The notes under the pieces are model-generated. The model made no database searches and was not told the DNA's origin. It saw only the letters and a program-made list of their open reading frames with translations. A stretch of 41,628 nt of DNA from Deltaproteobacteria bacterium (GTDB lineage Bacteria; Myxococcota_A; Polyangia; DRWM01; JAAZOP01): the NCBI GenBank assembly GCA_016930215.1, contig JAFGHH010000565.1, positions 1-41,628 of the forward strand, written 5' to 3'. The position numbers and the translations under genes are program-made. This document shows, piece by piece, positions 36,519 to 41,628 of the stretch (the first letter of the stretch is position 1; each line of letters begins with the position of its first letter).

Positions 36519-37943
36519 ATGACGTCCATGCAGGAAGCGGATCTCACGTTGGAGCTGTCCCCGGAGGCGATGCGGCGGATGGTCGACGGCGCGATGGACC
36601 GGATCGTGGAGCACCTCGCGTAGCTGCCGGACCAGCCGAACTCGAGCACGGAAGGCGGACCGGAGCTGGCGCGGTCGGTCCCGGAGCCGCTGCCGCGGGA
36701 GGGGTGCGCCTTCGAGGAGCTGCTCGCGACGCTGTTCGAGCGCTACGTTCCGGCGAGCTACCTCACGCCCGGCCCGGGGTACCTCGCGTACATCCCGGGC
36801 GGCGGGCTGTTCCATGTGGCGGTCGCGGACCTGATCGCGAGCTCGATCAACCGCTACGTCGGCGTGTGGGCGGCGGCGCCGGCGCTCGTGCAGCTCGAGG
36901 CGACCGTGGTGCAGTGGCTGTGCGGGATCATGGGCTACCCCGCGGGCTCGGGCGGGCTGCTGACCACCGGCGGGTCGCTGGCGAATCTGGAGGGGATCGT
37001 GACGGCCCGGCGGGAGCGCCTTCCGGAGCGCTTCCTCTCGGGGACGCTCTACACGTCGGACCAGGCGCACCACTCGGTCCGCAAGGCGGCGCTGCTCGCG
37101 GGGTTCCCCGAGGCGAACGTCCGCTCGATCGAATCGGACGCGCGGTTCCGGATCCGTCTCGACGTCCTGCGGGACCGGATCCGGCGGGACCGCGCCGCCG
37201 GGCACGTCCCGTTCCTGGTCGTGGGCCAGGCCGGCACGACGAACACCGGCGCGGTGGACGACCTGAGCGCGCTGGCCGACCTGGCCCGCGACGAGCGACT
37301 GTGGCTCCACGTGGACGCGGCCTACGGGGGCGTCTTCCGGCTCACCGGGCGCGGTCGCCGGGCGCTGGCCGGGATCGAGCGCTCCGACTCGCTGTCGCTC
37401 GATCCGCACAAGGGCCTCTTCCTGCCCTACGGCACCGGGTCGCTGCTCGTGCGGGACCGCGCGGCGCTGCGGCGGTCGCACGCGGTGCGCGCCGACTACA
37501 TGCCCCCGATGCAGGAGGATCCCGAGTTCATCGACTTCTGCGAGTCGTCCGCCGAGCTGTCCCGGGGGTTCCGCGGCTTGCGGCTGTGGCTGCCGATCAA
37601 GATGCACGGGATCGGGCCCTTCGAGCGGAACCTGGAGGAGAAGCTCGACCTGACCGAGTGGATCGCCGCCGAGCTTCGCGCGCTCGACGGGATCGAGATC
37701 GTCGCCGAGCCGCAGCTTTCGATCGTGGCGTTCCGGCGGGTCCGGCCGGGCCTGGACGACGACGCGCTCGACGAGCTGAACCGCCGCTTCCTGGAGCGGA
37801 TCAACGCGGGCCGCCGGGTCCACCTGACGCCGACCGTGCTGCGCGGCAGGTTCGTGATCCGGATCTGCGTGCTCTCCTTCCGAACGCACCTCGACCGGAT
37901 GCGGATGGCCCTGGAGGACATCCGGTCCGCCCTGGAGCCGTAG
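36519..37943 (+). pseudogene. PLP-dependent decarboxylase (aromatic/glutamate decarboxylase family) with in-frame TAG
   Basis: From 36519 or 36528 the frame runs into TAG at 36621-36623, after LSPEAMRRMVDGAMDRIVEH. The same frame continues for 439 sense codons with full family homology: LPDQP right after the stop, TPGPGYLAYIPGG, WLCGIMGYP, LLTTGGSLANLEGI, VDAAYGGVFRL and the PLP lysine in SLDPHKGLFLPYG. The protein would be about 474 residues, a normal length. No in-frame start between the TAG and 36816 would keep the substrate-binding N-terminal region. Either a fresh nonsense mutation, a sequencing error or readthrough. Reaction: decarboxylation of an L-amino acid. Isolated gene, no operon partner. 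Confidence 0.75.
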
Positions 37944-38115
37944 TCCCGGGCCTGTCCCGGCGGCGGACCGCGGGCGGGCGAACGGGCCGAAGCAAGCGGC
38001 AGACGGCCGGCGCGGGAAGCGCCACGGTTCCGAGACAGCGCGAGGGGCAGGACCGAGGTCCGAGGATGACGCGCGACGCATCGCCAAGACCCCGTGAATG
38101 GCGGCGCCGCGGCGC

Positions 38116-39420
38116 CTAGAGCGGCACCGGGAACGCGTCTCCGGTCGGACGCGCCTCCATGCCGTAGGTGTCCGTCCACGTCGTGCCGGCATCGAGCCAG
38201 CGGTACCGGTCGGCAGGTGCGCCGTCGCCGCCCCACCAGCCCGCCACGCCGAGGTTGTACGCGTCGGCACCGTCGCCGACCAGAGTGCGATTGTGGTGGC
38301 AGATCTCGAAGACAGCTCCATCGAAAGACTGGCCGAAGGCGGTGTAGCCGATGCGATACAGTCCGAGACCCTCGTAGCCGAGGCCGTCATTCTCCGGCCA
38401 GAACCAGAAGTCGAAGGGTAGCCCGCCGTGAAGGCGCACGAAATCGGAATGCACCGCGTCCATGTTCGTCGTCCCTGACATCGCTCCGCACTCGGCCACA
38501 GACATGGGATCAGGTGACCAATCCCACCATGTGTTCTCGGGATTCGCTCGACTGTCGCTTCCGGGAGGCCCCGAGGGCGGCTCCTGCCACAGGTGCCCGT
38601 ACCGGGACACGGTGGTCCAGGACGTGATGAGCTGCTGGCGCGAGGCCGGCTCGGCGAAGTAGCCGGGGCGAACGATGGTCCAATCGTGCCGCAACGCGAT
38701 TCGACCACTGCACTCGATGGTCCACGTCTTCACGACCTCGTACCACCGGACCCGAGGCGAGCTCCGGCCGTTCTCGACGGCAAAGCGAAACGTGACCTGT
38801 ACGCTCCCGTCGGTCAGGGCGCCGATGTCGGGGTCATCGAGCAGCACTCCCCAGTTGTTGTCGCTGGAGGTGTATTCGTAGGAGTACGGTACGAAGCCCT
38901 CGAAGTCATCGATGGCGTAGAGCTGGGTGCTGCCGATGCCGCCGGCCCCGGATGCATACGCGGCCGTGCCGTTGGTCCCGCCGTCCCAGACCGCGACGAG
39001 ATTCAGGTCGGGAGCAAATCGCTTGTCGATGAGAAGGTAGAGGTTGCCACCTCCCTGATTGAAATGCGTGAGGTCTTCGGCCAGATAACCGAACTCGAGC
39101 CGCAGCACATCACTCTCCAGGCCCAAGCGTCCGCGCAACGAATCATCGGCCACGGAGAAGCACCCGACCGCGCTCGCGTCGCCGGCATCGCCGCCATCTG
39201 CATCGGCGTCGATGTCGGCATCGGCATCGGCACCGGCATCGGCATCGGCATCGGCATCGGCACCGGCATCGGCATCGGCATCGGCATCGGCATCGGCATC
39301 GGCATCGGCATCGGCGCCGGTGTCGGCGTCCAAGTCTCCGTTCTCAGCGCCTTCGTCGCACGCTGGAGCCGCGAGGAGGCCCGCGACTCCGATCAGGACC
39401 AGGACAAGCTGTCCTTGCAT
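38116..39420 (-). CDS. Lipoprotein with Asp-Ala repeat linker
   Basis: 434 residues. Signal peptide and lipobox-like AAPAC (Cys21); residues about 32-75 are an Asp-Ala linker (DADADAD interrupted by Gly or Ile); the rest is a globular, Trp-rich, probably beta-sheet domain (FCYLAEDL-like start, YEYTSSDNNWGVLLDDPDIG, WWDWSPDPMS, GYEGLGLYRIGYTAFGQSFDGAVFEICHH). No named family recognised; it may bind sugar or act as a surface hydrolase. The start ATG at 39420 has AGGTGG upstream. The frame continues upstream over transposase and Lon debris, so the longer frame is rejected. Confidence 0.82.
   Translation of the reverse strand: MQGQLVLVLIGVAGLLAAPACDEGAENGDLDADTGADADADADADADADADAGADADADADAGADADADIDADADGGDAGDASAVGCFSVADDSLRGRLGLESDVLRLEFGYLAEDLTHFNQGGGNLYLLIDKRFAPDLNLVAVWDGGTNGTAAYASGAGGIGSTQLYAIDDFEGFVPYSYEYTSSDNNWGVLLDDPDIGALTDGSVQVTFRFAVENGRSSPRVRWYEVVKTWTIECSGRIALRHDWTIVRPGYFAEPASRQQLITSWTTVSRYGHLWQEPPSGPPGSDSRANPENTWWDWSPDPMSVAECGAMSGTTNMDAVHSDFVRLHGGLPFDFWFWPENDGLGYEGLGLYRIGYTAFGQSFDGAVFEICHHNRTLVGDGADAYNLGVAGWWGGDGAPADRYRWLDAGTTWTDTYGMEARPTGDAFPVPL
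39205..39325 (-). repeat. GATGCC hexanucleotide microsatellite (Asp-Ala linker)
   Basis: The plus strand reads as tandem GGCATC units with a few GGCACC and GTCGGC variants. On the minus strand each unit is one Asp-Ala pair of the lipoprotein linker. Being a hexamer, length changes keep the frame. Confidence 0.9.
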
Positions 39421-39738
39421 TCGTCCCACCTCACGAACCGATTGTCGTCCAATGGCGCGTCGTACGAAAGTGGGAACGAAGCGGGAAGCCCGAGCGCGAT
39501 CTACGGGGAGGATCCGGCCGTTCCTGGAGTCCATCGATGTGCCCCGTGCTGCCCGTCGACCTGCCGACGCCATGCCACAGATTGTGGTTTCCACGACAGG
39601 GCAAGCGGCAGGACGCAGGTCCGAGGAGGACTCACGACTTGACGAAGCAGGAGGATCAGGACGGGCTTCGGATCGTGGCCGCGGAAGGGACCACGATGAT
39701 CGGACGCAAGCGCCGGCCGGCCAGGCCCGCGCCCGGAG

Positions 39739-39905
39739 GCGGCGGTCGGTCGGTGCTCGCGCCCGCGGCTCCGTCCGCTCCGCAGCGACCAACCCCAGCT
39801 TCGGCAGGCAGTTCGCCGCATCGTCGGGCCGCGTGACGAGCCCCAACACGTGCAGCCGGCCACCGCATTTCGGACACGCCGGCGCGTCGACCGCGAGGGA
39901 CGAAT
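39739..39905 (-). pseudogene. Fragment of an IS91-like transposase C-terminus
   Basis: The minus strand reads LAVDAPACPKCGGRLHVLGL then TRPDDAANCLPKLGL and an Arg/Pro-rich end. A single CPKCGGR zinc-ribbon preceded by VD and followed by a DPxxxxxILxxLGL-type helix is what I recall for C-termini of IS91-type transposases. Nothing of the upstream catalytic domain is present. The scrap is joined directly to repeat copy C. Confidence 0.5.
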
Positions 39906-40008
39906 CTCCCCAGGGGAGGGCGGGGGTGCGGGAGGTCGCGCCGCCGGCGCGGGAGCGGCGAACTGCGGCAGGGAAGGTCGGCTCGGGGGAGGGCTCGCCG
40001 CGGCGCAC
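39899..40008. repeat. Interspersed repeat copy C
   Basis: About 90% identical by eye to 41264-41373, including GTGCGGGAGGTCGCGCC and GGCGCGGGAGCGGCGAA. It joins the transposase scrap on the left and the Lon-like scrap on the right. Confidence 0.75.
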
Positions 40009-40010
40009 CG

Positions 40011-40245
40011 GGATGCGGGTGAAGCGCTCGGCCTTCCCCACCTCGTAGTCCGGGATGTCGGGCAGCTTGGGCAGGGGGTTGACCGCCACGCGGACCACGG
40101 CGTCGGGGTCCGAGGGCAGGATGTCGCGCGCGCCGGGCTCCCGGTTGGGCCGCCGCACCACCTCGATCGCGACCTTGCGGCAGACGGAGGCGGTCTCGCG
40201 CTCGAGCTGCCGGACGCCGGTCTCCTTGGTGTCGTGGTTGATGGT
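40011..40245 (-). pseudogene. Lon-like fragment (AAA lid region)
   Basis: The minus strand reads TINHDTKETGVRQLERETAS then VCRKVAIEVVRR, matching the Lon alpha-helical lid segment (YTREAGVRNLEREIAxxCRKVA). About 80 nt further, LPDIPDYEVGKAERFTR resembles the following LxxYLGxxRF block. No start, no protease domain. The true lon gene, also on the minus strand, enters the window at its right edge about 1.2 kb away, so this may be a partial copy of it. Confidence 0.6.
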
Positions 40246-40344
40246 GGCCGGCGTCGCGTCCGCCGGTGCCGACCCCGCCCGCGGGGCTTCGCCTCCGGCA
40301 GTCCCGGTCCTGGCGCGCTGCCCGGCCGGGCGCGTCCGGACCAA

Positions 40345-41148
40345 TCAGCCCCGCAGGCGATTCTCGATCCGGCAAGCCGTGCGCGGACGCAGCGACTCGA
40401 CGCTCCGCTCCAGCTCGGCCCAGTACGGGTGGTCCGGCGCGAAGACGATCGAGGCGATGAGGGCGATCAGGTCCGGCCGCTCGCGTTCCAACACGGCCCG
40501 CAGTTCGAGCCAGCTTCGATCCGTCTCCGATGCCACGGCGAGCCGGTAGACGTACACCGTGTCCACCCATGGGGCCACGGAGGCGGCGATCGCGGCGATG
40601 TCGGTGAGGAACGGGATGACCGGACAGACCAGCGCGTAGGTGGCCACGCCGGCCCCGCGGACCCGGCGGAGGGCCTCGACGCGCCGGCCGTTCGGGGGTG
40701 CGCCGGGTTCGAGGAGCGCCCGGAATCCCTCGTCATCGATGGCCAACGAGCTGCCGACCGATGCGCCGGAAATCCGGGCAAGGAGATCGATGTCGCGGAC
40801 GACCAGGTCGGACTTGGTGAGGACGCAGGGCGTCCACCCGGCGTCGGCGAGGATCTCGATCGCCGCGCGGGTCTGGCCGTGGATCGCCTCGGCCGGCTGG
40901 TACGGATCCGTGTTCCAGCCGAGGTAGATCGGTTGCGGCGGGTGCCGGGCGATCTCCGCCGCCAGGCGAGCCCGGAAGTCCCGGTGGACGAGGATCTCGG
41001 CGGCCCAGGCGGTCTCGGCGCGGTTGATGGCGTAGCAGTAGGCGCACCGGTGCTCACACCCGACGTACGGGTCGAGTTGCAGGGCGTGGGCCTCGAGGGG
41101 GCATGCCTGAAGGAGCGGCCGGTCGGTGCAGCAGCGGACGGTCACCAT
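40345..41148 (-). CDS. Radical SAM protein (SplB-related family)
   Basis: 267 residues from the ATG at 41148; an alternative TTG at 41190 would add 14 residues. The 4Fe-4S motif is GCEHRCAYCYA (CX3CX2C). The rest is a TIM-barrel-like core, with YLGWNTDPYQPAE, CVLTKSDLVVRDIDLL, SSLAIDDEG and PVIPFLTD. It belongs to the group of radical SAM proteins annotated as SplB-like or DNA repair photolyase, most of which have no proven substrate. It stands alone between debris and a repeat, transcribed towards the debris. The Cys cluster and barrel motifs are intact. Confidence 0.85.
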   Translation of the reverse strand: MVTVRCCTDRPLLQACPLEAHALQLDPYVGCEHRCAYCYAINRAETAWAAEILVHRDFRARLAAEIARHPPQPIYLGWNTDPYQPAEAIHGQTRAAIEILADAGWTPCVLTKSDLVVRDIDLLARISGASVGSSLAIDDEGFRALLEPGAPPNGRRVEALRRVRGAGVATYALVCPVIPFLTDIAAIAASVAPWVDTVYVYRLAVASETDRSWLELRAVLERERPDLIALIASIVFAPDHPYWAELERSVESLRPRTACRIENRLRG

Positions 41149-41236
41149 GGGCGTGCTCGACTCGTAGCACGCCCACCGCGACCCCGACAACCGACCCGGG
41201 TGACGCCGGGATGGCCCTGGACCACTGCGCCGCCGA

Positions 41237-41373
41237 CGAACGACCCTGCTTCGGCGATCGAGCGTCGAATCCCCGCAGGGGAGGGCGAGGTGCGGGAGGT
41301 CGCGCCGTCGGCGCGGGAGCGGCGAATTGCGGCACGGAAGGTCGGCTCGCGGGAGGGCTCGCCGCCGGATCGC
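41237..41373. repeat. Interspersed repeat copy D, between lon and the radical SAM gene
   Basis: The left part (41249-41286) matches copy A near ddl; the right part (41264-41373) matches copy C. It fills most of the space between the lon stop and the radical SAM start, so it may contain the promoter of the latter. Confidence 0.75.
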
Positions 41374-41400
41374 CTCCGGCGCCCCGGGGCTCGGCCTCCC

Positions 41401-41628
41401 CTACTGCGGTAGCTGCTCGGCGGGGGAGGTCGCCGGCTGCTCCGGCGCCTCGCTCGGCTCGGGCGCGTCGGCCTGGTCCGGCGTGTAGAGCCGGCCGCCG
41501 CGGTACTCCATCGAGGCCGGCACCTCGCCGAGGAACGACTCGGGCTCCGCGAGCACCAGCGCCTCGCGCAAGACCTCGTCCATGTGCTCGACCAGCACCA
41601 GCCGCAAGGCCTGGAGCACGCGGCGCGG
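41401..41628 (-). CDS. lon: Lon protease C-terminus (partial)
   Basis: The frame is open to the window edge, giving about 75 C-terminal residues. LRLVLVEHMDEVLREALVL matches the end of the Lon protease domain, which degrades damaged and regulatory proteins with ATP. Normal Lon would finish within a few residues of this point; here an extension of about 45 residues rich in Pro, Glu and Ala follows (PDQADAPEPSEAPEQPATSP). The catalytic Ser-Lys pair lies outside the window. Confidence 0.85.
   Translation of the reverse strand, partial: PRRVLQALRLVLVEHMDEVLREALVLAEPESFLGEVPASMEYRGGRLYTPDQADAPEPSEAPEQPATSPAEQLPQ

Larger units (their letters stand above)
39421..40344. other. 924-nt debris region between the lipoprotein and radical SAM genes
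   Basis: No intact gene. From left to right it holds a 45-bp word near 39582-39630 that is imperfectly repeated at 38022-38070 on the other side of the lipoprotein gene, a transposase-like scrap, repeat copy C, a Lon-like scrap, and about 75 nt without any feature. All scraps are on the minus strand and share one accidental open frame running down from 40344. Confidence 0.6.

Noticed and set aside
36621-36623. Pyrrolysine or other programmed TAG recoding
   Set aside because: No pyrrolysine genes or special downstream structure seen; the family does not use a non-standard residue there. Kept only as a readthrough question.
39205-39325. CRISPR-like tandem repeat
   Set aside because: It is a hexanucleotide coding microsatellite in the lipoprotein gene, with no spacers.

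Overview
This window is high-GC DNA whose gene content points to a Myxococcota or related former-deltaproteobacterial genome. The clues are a Ser/Thr kinase with a PEGA-like tail, a TPR/PEGA protein, EGF-like and DUF4215 cysteine-rich repeats followed by Kelch repeats, lipoproteins with long Asp-Ala linkers, and a type II polyketide/fatty-acid operon. No rRNA, tRNA or CRISPR array was seen.

Left part (1-11.2 kb): the end of an unknown gene; alanine racemase (alr); a divergent AAA+/DUF4143 ATPase with a near-consensus promoter at its GTG; a GH15 glycosidase overlapping an S46 dipeptidyl-peptidase-like lipoprotein; a membrane spermidine-synthase-like protein overlapping a small Cys-rich lipoprotein; and a stand-alone E2/CAT-fold acyltransferase with an altered active site.

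Centre (11.2-26.0 kb), the main discovery: a compact minus-strand operon of 13 genes, mostly overlapping or within 70 nt. In transcription order it encodes an alpha-oxoamine synthase (serine palmitoyltransferase-like), AcpS, acyltransferase, FabZ-like dehydratase, ketosynthase, FabG, a PksG-type HMG-ACP synthase, ECH1 and ECH2 crotonases, two tandem FabL-type enoyl reductases, a donor-type ACP, and a 3-ketosphinganine-reductase-like SDR. Upstream on the same strand lie a 2Fe-2S ferredoxin reductase, a CrtI/RetSat-type flavoprotein and a DUF2505 protein. The combination predicts a dedicated lipid pathway: a polyketide-style beta-methyl-branching cassette builds or modifies an acyl chain, the oxoamine synthase condenses it with an amino acid, and the KDSR-like enzyme reduces the 3-keto group. 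This would give a branched sphingoid-like base. I know of no described system with this exact set; the function is inferred.

Right part (26-41.6 kb): D-Ala-D-Ala ligase (ddl); a large secreted EGF/DUF4215/Kelch lipoprotein; a lipoprotein, a TPR/PEGA protein and a kinase lacking its N-lobe; a second AAA+/DUF4143 ATPase with a palindrome over its promoter; a PLP decarboxylase with an in-frame amber codon; a lipoprotein with an Asp-Ala microsatellite; gene debris (Lon-like and transposase-like fragments, a copy of the ddl leader); a radical SAM protein; and the C-terminus of Lon at the edge. A family of about 100-bp interspersed repeats is scattered through this part.
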